From positions 118,501 to 182,500 of the forward strand of contig VCAZ01000126.1 in the NCBI GenBank assembly GCA_005784505.1: a stretch of DNA of 64,000 nucleotides, written 5' to 3'. Shown here piece by piece: positions 1 to 11,740 of this stretch. Position numbers and translations under genes: made by a program. Within the stretch, counting starts at the first letter, position 1, and every line of letters starts with the position of its first letter. The notes below the pieces were generated by a model. The model made no database searches, had not been told where the DNA came from, and saw only the letters and a program-made list of their open reading frames with translations. Origin of the DNA: Bagarius yarrelli. Lineage: Eukaryota; Chordata; Actinopteri; Siluriformes; Sisoridae.

Positions 1-157
1 ACCGTTGTGTAGCGAAATCTCTCCTCCGCCACATCCAGAACTCGGAGCTCTTCTGAACAGATGTCTACAGTATGTGTTTTTAGGATTTAATTTAGTGACT
101 TAAAACAATAATTTTTTTTTTCCACTAATGACGCATAAACACCGTCTTCTCAAAAAC

Positions 158-200
<43 letters not shown>

Positions 201-360
201 AGATTTTATCGTAGCACGGTTTGTGCTGTACGAAGTGAATCCAAACTCAAGTAATGAAAACATTTTTAAGAGCTTGAAAAAGCAAACATTAGAACATGTC
301 GAACTTTTCCAGGGCTCGAAACACATCCAACAAAATTTTTCCAACAAACAGTTTTCCGAT
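1..360. other. Intronic or intergenic DNA with a GT microsatellite
   Basis: No gene is seen. A (GT)n run occupies 164-192 and a T-run lies near 110-121. The remainder is AT-leaning unique sequence; nothing in it can be assigned. Confidence 0.5.
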
Positions 361-530
361 CTCGTACCTTTGACTGTGTTTTGAGACACAACTAACGAGA
401 TTTTCGAGATACGAGCCGCCTCTTGGCAAATGTTTTGCTTTGAGTTGCGAGGCTAAAATCCGGGTTACGAGCTTCAGACACCCAACCGCTAGTTGGTGTA
501 GCGAACGCCACAGTAAATGCCGTAACATTC

Positions 531-572
<42 letters not shown>

Positions 573-665
573 GGACAGCAGCTAGTAAAGCATTTGATCA
601 TATCAAGGTTTTTCGCAGCAGCTTTGAAATTGGTGCAACAGTAAAGTACATGTTTAAAAGCTGAC
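361..665 (+). mobile_element. MITE-like element, copy 1 of a three-copy family
   Basis: The segment starts with a TACCTTTGACT-like end and shares with 37332-37730 the ordered motifs TTTTGAGACACA, GAGCCGCCTCT and AGCTTCAGACACCCAACCG. A (GT)n microsatellite (539-568) has grown inside it just after a CATATATATG stretch. No coding capacity is seen. The right boundary is uncertain. The family looks like a non-autonomous DNA element common in fish genomes. Confidence 0.5.
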
Positions 666-748
666 ATGAGGTCCTTGAATTATTCATCAGTTACAGTAAG
701 TATAATAAAATTGTTGTGTATAATAAAAATAGTGTGTGTGTGTGTGTT

Positions 749-762
749 AAATATATATATAA

Positions 763-846
<84 letters not shown>

Positions 847-850
847 ATAT
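749..850. repeat. (AT)n microsatellite
   Basis: About 100 bp of almost pure AT dinucleotide, preceded by a short GT run at 732-747. It is self-complementary and able to form cruciforms. It has no coding meaning. Confidence 0.95.
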
Positions 851-898
851 ACAATTTGTGTGCGCGTGTGTGTGTGTTAGAGAGCTAGCAAGAAAGAA

Positions 899-941
899 AG
901 ACCCACCTGACCAGGCTCAGCATGCAATGGGCAGCAGTCTC

Positions 942-1004
<63 letters not shown>

Positions 1005-1025
1005 TAATCTCTAAAAATAACCAGT

Positions 1026-1060
<35 letters not shown>

Positions 1061-1110
1061 ACCCACCTGAGTAGGCCCAGTACGGTTCCTCGGCAGCTCT
1101 GCGGTGTCTG
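899..1110. repeat. Local duplication with two (GT)n microsatellites
   Basis: (GT)n runs lie at 945-1003 and 1029-1059. Each is bordered by a similar segment beginning ACCCACCTGA and continuing with AGGC(T/C)CAG (901 and 1061), which suggests an old tandem duplication of about 160 bp including the microsatellite. Confidence 0.55.
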
Positions 1111-1595
1111 TCCCCGGTCGCCCAGCCATGCCGTTCCACTTGATCTCCTACGGACACTGCTGATACACACAGACGGAGAGGTGGTTATTACACACGCTTA
1201 CACACACACACACTCCTTACACACACACCATTTCAGAATTATATTAAATTATGCAACTGATTTACATATGATAAGTAAAATCCACATGAAGGTTCAGCAT
1301 CGCAGATTCCCATTTACACAGAAAAACCCCAAGTGCACTAAATTCGCTCACTACTTAGGGTTTAGGGAGCAAATATTCAGAATGTCAGCATCATCTTGGT
1401 AAAAAAAGCCTCTGTTAGGATTTAGACTTCGTCTGTAATATCACATAACATGAAATGTGGGCTCTTGTACTTCATTCATTATAAGCCCAAACACACACAC
1501 ACACACACACACACTAGTAAATGTACAATTGTGCATATGTCCAATCTCTTATATTTGTATTAGGTACATTTTGAACATTTGTGTGCTCTTTTTTT

Positions 1596-1626
<31 letters not shown>

Positions 1627-1845
1627 CTCCTGTTCACGAATGGTCTGCTTAATAGACTGAATAAATATGTTCAGTTAAACGCAAACAAAGCGGCTGGAAT
1701 GCGGGGAAAAAGCGGTGTGTTGCCAGTTGCGTGATTTTTAATCACGACCAGCATGACAATATTTCCCACAATGCTTCTGTTCAAACACACACGCCAACAC
1801 AACAGCCCAAAACTGCACATTAGCGAAATGCCACCTCACACACAC

Positions 1846-1893
<48 letters not shown>

Positions 1894-2068
1894 TAAAAAA
1901 AAGTGTGTTTAGCCACAAGACTCGCTATTAACAATAAAAAAGATTTATAGAGTAGAATTAAACCGTAGTCATGTGACGAAACGCTCAGCAGTCATGTGAC
2001 TAATATTCTTTGAAAAAATGTCTTGCATGTTGCAATTTTCTTTTACCGAAAACTTGTTCTAGAAGCTC

Positions 2069-2143
<75 letters not shown>

Positions 2144-2330
2144 CACAGCACAGAGGCAGGAAGTAGAGTAACACTTGGAGCTTAGTCTTAACCCTGTCAT
2201 TAACCTATTTATGAACAACAATTTGTTCTCAAAGCTCCATTAGTGAGAGAAAAGGCCACACACACACACACACACACACACTTAGGGCACACACAAACAC
2301 ACACTCACACACTCTTGACCTGACTGTTAT
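1111..2330. repeat. CA-microsatellite cluster
   Basis: (CA)n runs are seen at about 1491-1514, 1604-1626, 1847-1890, 2070-2141 (the longest here, about 36 units) and 2257-2281, with short unique AT-leaning spacers. No gene is seen; the open frames here are CA translations (poly Thr-His or Cys-Val). Confidence 0.9.
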
Positions 2331-3330
2331 GGGATCAGTTTGCCCCCCCTCCTGATTAAACATGTATGAAGGGCTAAATAAATAAATAGAGGCTGATTGG
2401 CGTGTAAGTGAGCGCCGGGCTGAAGCTGTGCGGCGCTGACGGGTTGAAGAACGAGCCTGAGAACCTGGCGTGATGAAAAAAAGATCAAAATCATATCTAA
2501 ACCTAAATACTTCTAAAGAATGGAGAAAAAGAATTATTAAAGACCCTCGCTGTTATAATGTAGACCATCCAGAGTATTAAAGGTGCGATTAGTGACCTTC
2601 TCAAAAATAATATAGAAGAAAAATATTTTTCCAAAAGATGTCAATTAAACATCTACAAATTGGGAACAAATTGGTACATTAACGATAATAAATAATATAA
2701 TAATAAAAATCAGTTGTTTTGCTCTAATAAAGTTGAAATTTGTACATTATTGTACCTAATTGGGGGCGGAGTTTCATATGCTAATATTTAAACTGTATAA
2801 AAACAAATCACTTTAATCACATACTTCATGTCTTTTAAGCTTTATTACATATGTAGATCATCGGGCAATGTATTTTGTGAGCATCGTACTTTATTTGTTA
2901 TGATATTGATGTCTAAAATCGACAAGTCACCAAAAAATAAATCGGAGATGCTGTATTTCTTTCATTTTATTTATTTATTTATTTTTTTTTTTTTAAGAAA
3001 ACTAGCTGACATCAAACAAGGATTCACGCAGCGTTCGTCAAACGGCGAAGAAAAGTAGACAAATACGAGTGGATGAGGAACCTCAAAATGGAAGTTTGAA
3101 GACAACGTCCCCTCAACCAACAACCCCCCCACCAACGACCCACACAAACCTAAGCGTGCCAACTACACCGAGCAACAACTCGCAACAAGCTCTTACTGTG
3201 CCATGGGTCAGACGAAAATCCTGCAGTTATAATAATAATAATTGCCCTTGCTGTGAATAAAAAGCCTCAATGAGATAGAGTGTGTGTGAGAGAGAGGAAG
3301 ACAGAGAAGATATACATACACACATATCAA
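2331..3330. other. AT-rich unique DNA
   Basis: No gene or recognised repeat. It contains a poly-T stretch near 2967-2994 and a C-rich block near 3108-3140. A short plus-strand frame around 3069-3260 (rich in Thr, Pro and Asn) has no recognisable homology or splice sites. Confidence 0.4.
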
Positions 3331-4298
3331 GTATCTCACAATGCTTATAGAGCAGTAGGGATTTACTATCCTCGAAAAATAATTTAACGTACAGAGATTA
3401 ATGTCTAGATAACTGTCCAAAGTGTCCAAAGCTTCTCCTCCACTCCTCCATGATGACATCACGGAGCTGCCTGGATGTTAGACAGACGGTGGTTCTCCAT
3501 CTTCCGTTTGGGGGGGTGCCCTACAGGTGCTCAGAAGGGTTCAGGTCTGGAGAAATACTTTGGCCACTCCATCATGTTCAACTTCAGCTTCCTCTGCAAG
3601 GCAGTATTTATCTTGGCGGTGTGTTTTCGGGTCATTATCATTTTGGAAAACTGACGTTTCGGCCCAGTTTCTGAAAGGAGGGCATCATGTTCTGCTTCAG
3701 AATGTCACAGTACATGTTGGACTCCATGTTTCCCTTATGAACCGCAGCTCCCCAGTCCCAGCAGCACTAATGCAGCCATGGCACTACCACTACCGAGTTC
3801 GACTGTAGGCAAGATACAATTCACCTGATACTCACCACACATACTGAAGCCCAACAAGTTTATCTTATCTTCACCAGACCATAATACATGGTTTCAATAA
3901 TTCATGCTCTTGGACAGGTTGTCTTCAGCAAGCCAGCTTCAGAAGAGACTTCCTTCTGGAACGACGGCCATGCAAACCAACTTGAAGCAGTGTATGGTGT
4001 ACGGTCTGAGCACTGACGTACTCTTCTGCAACCTCTAAAGCATCTGTTTTTAAAAGCCAGCTTCTGCACCTGACGCACAGCAGGAGGCTCAGATTCAGGG
4101 TGTTACGGATCTTTTTATACCCCAGGCCATCTTTGTGGAGAACTACAATTTTCTGCCATGAGGTGTCATGTTAACCATTCAGTGATCAGTGTGACCTACT
4201 TGTACTCACAGCACCAAATTGTTACGGGGCTACAAATGAGTTTGGCTAAAAAGTGGTTGTTGAAATGTTAGGGGTGAACTCACTTTTGTGAGATATAT
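3331..4298 (-). mobile_element. Degenerate Tc1/mariner transposon with broken transposase
   Basis: The right end reads GGGGTGAACTCACTTTTGTG then AGATA, and its reverse complement begins TATCTCACAAAAGTGAGT, the terminal inverted repeat of a Tc1 family widespread in fish. The left end at 3332 begins TATCTCACAA and then diverges. On the minus strand, about 3614-3649 translates to a segment ending QNDNDPKHTAK, close to the Tc1 hallmark around the second catalytic aspartate (usually QQDNDPKHT), followed by residues matching the usual EWP...PDLNP block. Frameshifts and stops interrupt the frame throughout, so it is a transposase pseudogene and cannot be mobile on its own. The flanking TA dinucleotides fit Tc1 target choice. 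Confidence 0.85.
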
Positions 4299-6160
4299 AT
4301 ATGTGTTTGTAGAGAGAAAGACAGAGAAGGCCTATCCAGGCAGGTGACTGTACAAGGGTGAGGATCAGAACTCTCCTAGGGGCAAATAAGGTCTGGTAGG
4401 GCCTGGGGTGAATGGTATGTCAGATTTGGACTGATGCAGAACAATCACATGGCGATAAAAAGAGATATGAAAAGTGGTTGGTTGTAGTCAATGTGAAGCA
4501 GTAAAACAAGGAAGTAAAGTGATCTGTTTCCTGTTCTGTAGTCTGTCCATCTGCTGCCTTAAAAAAAGAAGCTGGGCTACGAGGCATCGTTCGAAGCTGT
4601 AATGAAATTTAGATTATGCCTTTTAAAGAGTTTTGACTGGAAAGAAATCTTTCCATAAACAATGGATGACTTTTGATCTTTTTTCCAATGCCAAACGGTT
4701 TCCTCATCTTCTCCCTTCTAATTCTTGCGGCTGGACGATGGAGTGCGTGGTTGAATGCGGAGGCCTCGGCTCAGTGTGGCTTTTCTATGAATTACATTAT
4801 CGATTACCGATGCGCTTCCAACACGAAATGTAATTACGTGATGCCGCGCGCCAGACCGAGCCACTATCCTCCCTGATACGTCGCGCGTGCTCTTCTTCCA
4901 ACCTCTCGATCACCGTCGTCAATTTTTGTCACCCGTCCATCGATAAATCTCTGCCTCACTGGTTCCTGTGCGAAGGGCTTGATTTCAAGATTTTTTCCGC
5001 TGCGGTCTCTTTTGTATTTATCTCTCTCTGTTTCCTCTTTCATATATCATTTCCTGTTGGTGATGTAGCATAGCGGGGGATGGAAAGGAACACATGTAAC
5101 AACACATCCCATTTTGAGTCCTGCTGGGTGTTTGAATTGTACCGAACCGCACGCCAGAGGAAGTCTCTCTGTGTGCGTGTGTGAGGGTGTGTGTATCCGA
5201 CCAGATTGCTTGTTTAAGAAACAAGCTTATTGTCAGCATTCGAAGCGTTACCCACCAGCAGCTCTCGCACTTCTCCCTTGCAAACACGCACGTTTGCTAC
5301 GCCTCTTCCTGGTTCTGAAACACCGCCCGGGCCTACGCTTTTTTCTCCAGAACTTTTTGACTGGGCCGTATTAATCTCTTTAACGGCTCCGCCGGCGGAC
5401 ATCGGGCCTGGGCGCCGTCCAGTAGTGGTTTAGAGCTGAGCCAGGAGGGCGGGATCATGTTCTAGCCCAGCGGGTCGGCTATAACGACAGTTGTTCGGGC
5501 GCTGTGATGGACGACAGGCCTTCTGGCACTGGCTCAGCTGGAAGAGCCTAAGAGGAAGGAGGAACAGAGCATCCACTGTGGAAGTGACACAGCACAGTCA
5601 GCTCCCTGCCAATGTCTACTGCCCTTCTCCCGGGTCACCCCGAGCTGCCCTTTTCTCTCAGAGGAACCCTCAGAAGCTCTAGCGCACTTCAAAGACATTT
5701 CACTGGCGCTGGATGACAGGAACATAATCAGACTGAATCTGGACACAGTTTCACTTTTTTATTTTGGTTTATTTATTCTCTCCATCCTTTGTCAAATATT
5801 TTTCACTCGTATCAAAGAATAAGCTCTTTTTTTCTGAATCTAAATATTTACCAGCTTTGAGTGCACTAGGTAGACCTCAGTATCAATCGAGGGCATCTCT
5901 CCTGCTCGTTACCCAACTGGGATAGCTGGGAGGCTGGGGTATACTAATTTACTTGGTCTTCCCGACTCCAACCATATTAGATTATTGATTTATATCTGAT
6001 TAATTAAAAACTTGAGGAAGGGGTGGGCCCGATGCTACGCTCTATGTGGGGCGGATGTATAGGGGACAAGAAGGCATTTATGATGACTTCATGTTAAAAA
6101 TACAAAAATAAAAATCTGTCTAAATCTCAGTGATAACCACTGGTCAAATAACAAAAAATA
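4299..6160. other. Unique DNA, no gene recognised
   Basis: This is non-repetitive sequence with moderately GC-rich parts (about 4725-4880 and 5380-5700). Open frames here are short and have no recognisable domain or splice context. The 4725-4880 block is listed separately as a possible conserved element. Confidence 0.4.
4725..4880. promoter_or_regulatory. Possible conserved non-coding element
   Basis: A compact, non-repetitive block with several homeodomain-type cores (GAATTACATTATCGATTACC near 4790-4808, TGTAATTACG near 4829-4838) in otherwise ordinary DNA. Such composition is typical of developmental enhancers in large introns. There is no conservation data here, so the call is an inference. 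Confidence 0.2.
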
Positions 6161-6490
6161 CATCCAAATTATATATAAATAAATAAAATAAAATAAATAA
6201 AAATAATTTTTTTAAAGTAAAGAAATGAAAAATATTTAGCAGTAAGTAAGTTTTAAACGGTTTTAGATTTTGAAATTAATTTTTTAAACAATTTTTAAAA
6301 CAATATATAATGAAAATAATAACAAAATAAAAACAATAATGATTGTTATTGAAATATATTTAAAAAGAAACTGTTTAAAAGCAGAAAAATGCATTTTTTT
6401 TTATTAAATCTTTATAATAAAATTAATAATTATAATATTAAAATACTGTCACACTCAAAAAAAATATACAACAAAAATAAAATAACTAAA
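6160..6490. repeat. A/T-rich low-complexity tract
   Basis: About 330 bp made almost only of A and T, with short AAATAA-type words on the plus strand. No recognisable element ends; probably degenerate simple sequence. Confidence 0.7.
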
Positions 6491-6615
6491 AATCAAGCAA
6501 TAACTACTGATATTTTTAGTGATATGAACACACTCTGTAGTGTTACTGCTGATTTATAAGCTTGTTCATATTCATCTTGTAAAGAATTGGACAGCCCTTG
6601 TATATCAAGATGTAC

Positions 6616-6619
<4 letters not shown>

Positions 6620-6654
<35 letters not shown>

Positions 6655-6953
6655 ATAAGGTCGACAGAGACAGAGATACATGTATATACGCACAGACACA
6701 CAGGCACACCATTATTCATCATAACAGCATGCACACACACACACACACACATTGTGAAGAATGTACGAGGGGCACGCACAGGTTTTGATTGCTTTATTTC
6801 AGCAGTATGTGGGCCAGGCTAAAAACAAGAATGAGTTTGACATTCGGTGGCCTCATGCTACAGCAACAGCGCCGCCTCCACCTCCTGTCCTCCTTTAGAG
6901 CAGAGACACAGTGAGAGAGTTTAGCTTGAATGAACATGATCAGAAAAAACATC

Positions 6954-6990
<37 letters not shown>

Positions 6991-7084
6991 ACAGCAGAGT
7001 CATCTGTCTTTGTCCTCGAGACCCAGTCAAAGACAATCAGCGTCAATACAATCCAATACACCCAAAAGTCCTCCACACACACGA

Positions 7085-7112
<28 letters not shown>
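6620..7112. repeat. CA-microsatellite cluster
   Basis: (CA)n runs at about 6620-6651, 6731-6751, 6957-6985 and 7087-7112, separated by unique sequence. All open frames crossing this region are repeat translations. Confidence 0.9.
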
Positions 7113-7115
<3 letters not shown>

Positions 7116-7770
7116 GCCCAACTACAAGCACATGTCAAGAAATGTCATTTTATCGAAGCGGCGTCTTTCCTGTACCGACCCCATGACGTCTCCTGCTCTC
7201 AGACCGGCGGCGCCGAGCCTCCTCTGAACCCTGACTGTGCGCCCCGTGTCTTCTAAAGCCTCCGATTCCCGTTTTCTGCTTTCTAAAAGCATGAGGGCTA
7301 GTTTAGTGCGCAGACAGGAAACAAAAACCTCAAATCTCTAAAAAACTACGATTAAGAAAAAAAAAACCTCCCATGGAAATCCGTGGACATTTGATATTGC
7401 AAACGCAAAAAGTTCAGGTAACATAAAAAGACGCCATGAGTCCTAGGTATTGAAGAATAGATTTTGGATTCGTGTCAGATCGGAGAAAACTTTAGCTAGC
7501 ATATGCTAGCTTTTGACTTTGACTTCTAGAAAGATCTGACTTTGAGACTAGGAACGGGATCAAAATGCTGTAGAACGGTTCTAAAATACATGCTCGCTAT
7601 GCTACGCTAGTGAGTTAAGCTAATGCTAATGGGGGTGATTACCATGTGATTACATTCAGAAATAAACAAACAGTATTTCTAGAAATGTATGAATTTAAGA
7701 CCTTAAACTACAACTAACAATGTTTTCGTAATAAAAGTAGTTTTTAGGATACACCACTGAGTTACTAGCC
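7113..7770. other. Unique DNA with GCTA-rich words
   Basis: No gene is seen. The stretch 7490-7640 is rich in GCTAGC/GCTAA words and includes a perfect 18-bp palindrome, AGCTAGCATATGCTAGCT, at 7494-7511. Confidence 0.4.
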
Positions 7771-7951
7771 CAGAGGGTCACCAGACGGGGTTCTGGAGGG
7801 CCGGTTCCCTTGCAGCGTTTAGCTTTAACTTGCCTCAACAAACCTGTCTGTTAAGTTTCAAGTATACCAAGCAAAACCGTGATTAGCTATTAGAGGTGTG
7901 TTTGATCAGCGTTGGAGTTGAACTCTGCAGGACACCTTTTGGTGACCCCTG
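7771..7951. mobile_element. hAT-type MITE with 8-bp target duplication
   Basis: This 181-bp element starts CAGAGGGTCACC and ends GGTGACCCCTG; the ends are imperfect inverted repeats of the CAGGGGTCACC type. The interior carries the paired words TCTGGAGGGCCGG and GAACTCTGCAGGACACC, typical of a palindromic non-autonomous element abundant in otophysan fishes. The flanks TACTAGCC (7763-7770) and AACTAGCC (7952-7959) match at 7 of 8 bases, as expected for an 8-bp hAT target duplication. It has no coding capacity. Confidence 0.8.
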
Positions 7952-9730
7952 AACTAGCCGATCAGGTTAGAGCGCTAACTTTTAGAGTTCTTCGTGCTAG
8001 CATGTAAGTTGAACAGCTCATGTTTAAATGGCTGAAAATCTTTATAGGGGTCCAATAATTTTTCTCTGTAATCTTTTAGTCGCAGGAACCGTGTGGATTA
8101 AGGCAACCTCACTGGTCAGTTCTGTTCCTTTGTGACTTGGCCAAGGTCTTTGATTACTTTCGCCAGCTAGTGTGAATGAATCCAGCTGTGCATTGGTGCA
8201 TGCTAATGGCTAGTTAATAATCAGGCAAGCTTGCACCGTCTCAAAGCTGCCAGAATTGGATAAAACTGGAAAATGCCAAACACTCTGGCTGACCCAGACT
8301 GCAAATCCCGCAGAGATCTCTCCCACAAACGCACACACACTCGACACAAAGCAACTTTAATCTCCCGCTCTGGCCACCGGGCTAAAAGTTAAGGTCAGGT
8401 TAGAGCTCATTGGGATGCAGGACAGATTTTCTCAGTCATGCACTTAACCTTGGGTTTTGCTTTTGTCTTTTTGCTTGAGATAAGTGTGAGGGTGAGACAT
8501 AGACAGCCGCAATTCCGCAATCATTAACATTCTTTACCGGTCGCTTTCGTGAAGGGTGTCCACACAGAAGACTCATCCAGCACGTATCGATTTCACTGAC
8601 CACACACACTCGCGCATCCACTCATCCGGGTCAGGGGGAAAGATGGCACGACCCAGGCAACTGCACATTTTGTTCCTTGATTATTGCGACGATAATGAAC
8701 GGGGTTGCCTAAGAATCAGAGATCGATATTAACGAGGCGCCGAGCGTGACTTTAAGCGCGAGTGTCGGTGGACGCGTTATTCGAACGGCTCTTTAGTGTC
8801 TGGCTGACACCGCTTTAAGAGGTGCCACACTCTGCACGTCTCCTCCCTGCATCGATCTGCCACACACTGCTCGCCGCCGCACAATGGGAGCCATTGGCCG
8901 GTCCTGATGGAAATTAATAGCCCTCTGTTCGCCTGTTACAAGGTCACATCGGCTAGCTGGATGTGTGATAGCACGACAAAGACACGCAGTCCAGAGGCTT
9001 CCTACTGAACGCTTCTTCAACTGAATTAACGGCTGGAACTATTACGGATATTCCAATAAGGACCGTACCTGGGACACCTGGTAAAAGGGACACCCGGGAC
9101 ATGGTGCCAAGTCTTTTACAGGCACACTCACACTCATGTAGATTATTTAAAGATGTCTTTGAACTGAGGAGGACACCCGTGGACACATAAGAACAACTCA
9201 ACACACGGCAAAAACGGGAAGCCACAAAGTGCAAACTGCTGATCGACAAACATTAGTACATGACAAACATTAGCGTTGACAAAATTAGCGTATGTTACAC
9301 CTTTTCCCACACGGCTAACCCTTGTTTTATTAGTTAATCGTACCTTAAGCGCTTTGTACACTCATAAGACCCATCTGGGGCTCCTTTTACAGCAACCCCA
9401 CCGTGCTATGTCCACAATTGGGCACTAAAGCCGAGGTTTGGATTATAAGTGTTGGTCACTGAGGTGATTTCCTCAAGACCCCTGTTTTGATTTAAAGTCG
9501 GAGGAACAGCATTAAGGCAGATAATTGGAACTTAATGATCCCGGCTGTCTGTAGAGGAACGTTTAGGCTACTCAGATTCTAGAAAACGGAATTGTAGCAG
9601 TAAAGCACTTTTTCTTCTTACTGTATAAATTATAAACAGATCATTAGAGGTGTTTAGGATGTTCCCAAGAACACTTTAATGCGATATATGATGCAAATTA
9701 TTTTTTAATATCAAAAAGTTTCTAGACACA
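7952..9730. other. Unique DNA, no gene recognised
   Basis: Non-repetitive sequence. The interval 8640-8960 is GC-richer and contains CpGs and several distinct words (for example GGAAATTAATAGCCC), listed separately as a possible conserved element. Minus-strand frames around 8793-9361 show no recognisable domain. Confidence 0.4.
8640..8960. promoter_or_regulatory. Possible conserved non-coding element
   Basis: About 300 bp of high-complexity, CpG-containing sequence without repeat similarity, with ATTGGCC, GATTATTGCGACG and GGAAATTAATAG words. It stands out from the AT-rich intronic background. Function and conservation are untested. Confidence 0.2.
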
Positions 9731-9744
9731 CCAGCAGATGGCAG
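9731..9744 (+). promoter_or_regulatory. Perfect match to the CTCF core consensus
   Basis: CCAGCAGATGGCAG, followed by CACTAGG, fits every position of the vertebrate CTCF core CCASYAGRKGGCRS. In a long intron such a site could act as a chromatin loop anchor. One site by motif alone does not prove occupancy. Confidence 0.45.
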
Positions 9745-9875
9745 CACTAGGCTTGCATACCCACCTGTATATATATATTATGTATATATATTATGTTCCT
9801 TTTTAACCAATAATCAATAAAAAACTTTTCATCATTTGGTAGACGGTATTACTCTTATTTCATTTATACACGGTT

Positions 9876-9940
9876 GATGGTTAAGGGCTCTGTTTAAGAG
9901 CCGAGTGATGGTGGCTTGGTGGTGGTCAGTGGTTAAGGTG
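9876..9940 (-). mobile_element. SINE fragment
   Basis: On the plus strand GGTTAAGGGCTCTGTTTAAG, then GTGATGGTGGCTTGGTGGTG, matches the reverse of the SINE core seen in other copies (CCACCAAG...GAGCAAGGCCCTTAACC). It is truncated on both sides. Confidence 0.5.
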
Positions 9941-10704
9941 TCCTTGCTAATTGCTTAACTTGCGGACAAAAAGCTAACGAGTGGTATTAGCTTTACAGCT
10001 TTGATGTCCTTACTTCAGTATATCATAAAAGTTCCTTCGAACGACTTGCGATAATTATTCGGACCAACATTCAGAAATATCTTTCTAAACAACAACAACA
10101 ACATAAAAAACTGCCTAAAACTGGCAAAGTCTTTGACCCGACCTTGATTAATTAAATATCATTTAGCAGAATGTTCGGCATGCAAAAATTAATTATGGTA
10201 ATGTGGGAAAGCTTAATGTGCGAAGAGAGTCAGAAAACACTGTGCTACATTAGTGACGCTTCGGTTGATAGAATCGGGGCCATGGTCATGCTTACTATGT
10301 AAAAAAAATGACAGGATGTGAAAGGATAAAAAACGAGGAAGAGGTGAGGAAAAAGGGCAGGTCTTATTTATCCTTATTTCCTTGTTCGGTGCTTGAGGGT
10401 CGTTATGTATGAAACGACGCGTAACGGACGTCCGGTATGAATAAAAGAATAAAAGATTATTCCCTCCCAATGGGTGGCACTTCTTTATAGAGGCGTGTCC
10501 TGTCTGAGGAAGTCAGTGAGGAAAAGTGCCAAATGACGCTCATGTGTTCATCCACCCACACGGTGACGTGCTGATAGTCCTGACTGTCCAACTGAGCGGT
10601 AACGGTAGAGGTGCTGGATTTTCCCAGTAATTAGGAAGGGACAAGAGAGACAGGGGTCTTGATAGCGGTGTGGTGTGTGCTAAAACGTCTGAAATACCCT
10701 CTTG

Positions 10705-10740
<36 letters not shown>

Positions 10741-10888
10741 TACACACACATTGCTGGAAAACGTACACTAAGCAGGTCTATAGAGGAGCCGTGTGTCAGA
10801 CGCAGCAAGACAGTCTGGAAAACTGGTGTTTATTAATTTAGGAGGTGACTAGGCCGTGAGCAGAGACGGAACAGAATGTGTGGGTGTG

Positions 10889-10892
<4 letters not shown>
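9941..10892. other. Unique DNA with a CT microsatellite
   Basis: No gene is seen. A (CT)n run occupies about 10711-10737 and continues into a short CA run. The rest is non-repetitive. Confidence 0.45.
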
Positions 10893-10938
<46 letters not shown>

Positions 10939-11440
10939 TCTCAGGAGTGGCCAGGAGCACTAGACGACATTGTTAAACATAATAACAATAATTGGATGTA
11001 ATGATGGCTGGCCTTTAAAGCTGGCCCCGAGAGAGGACAGAACAAGAGGGGAGAGAGAGAGACACAGAGAGAGGAAGAGAGAGAGAGAGAGAGAGAGAGA
11101 AACAGAATAAGAGATTGACAGAATTATAGACAGAAATACAAAATGTGAGAGAGAAATAGAGAGAGAGAGAGAGAAAATAAAAAAGACAGAGACAGACAAA
11201 TGGATGAGTGAGACAGAATAAGAAAAAATAAGACAGAATGACCGAGAGACAGAATTATAGAAAGAGGGAGAGACATAGAGAGAGAGAGAGAAAGAAAGAA
11301 AGAGAGAGGAGAGTAAGACAGAATGTCAGAAAGACAGAATTATAAAGAGAAGTAAAAAAGAAGAGAGAATAAGAGACAGAAAGAGAGAGACTAGTACTAT
11401 TGTACACACACTGTATACAGTACCCCCCCACACACATCAA
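10893..11440. repeat. Purine-rich (GA) tract with a recurrent motif
   Basis: A pure (GA)n run (10893-10934) is followed, from 11045, by about 350 bp of AGAGAG words mixed with repeated GACAGAATTATA units (near 11118, 11249 and 11333). This is a degenerate purine-strand repeat array. The open frames on both strands are its translations (Ser/Leu or Glu/Arg runs). Confidence 0.8.
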
Positions 11441-11695
11441 TCATATTACTACACTCATGTACACACCATACTAATACACACATCATATATACCAACACAC
11501 ACACACATACACACACACACCCACACACACACTCTCCTGGCTCCTCTGCAGTAGCTGTAGGAAGGAGGTGATTGGGTAGCAGAGCTATAGAGAGCTGTGT
11601 GAAAGGAGAAACAGGTATTTAATCTAGGGTGCACCTGTGTGAGATTACAAGCTCTAATGCTCGTAGCAGGACGCTAATGATGCTAAACACTGCTG

Positions 11696-11740
<45 letters not shown>

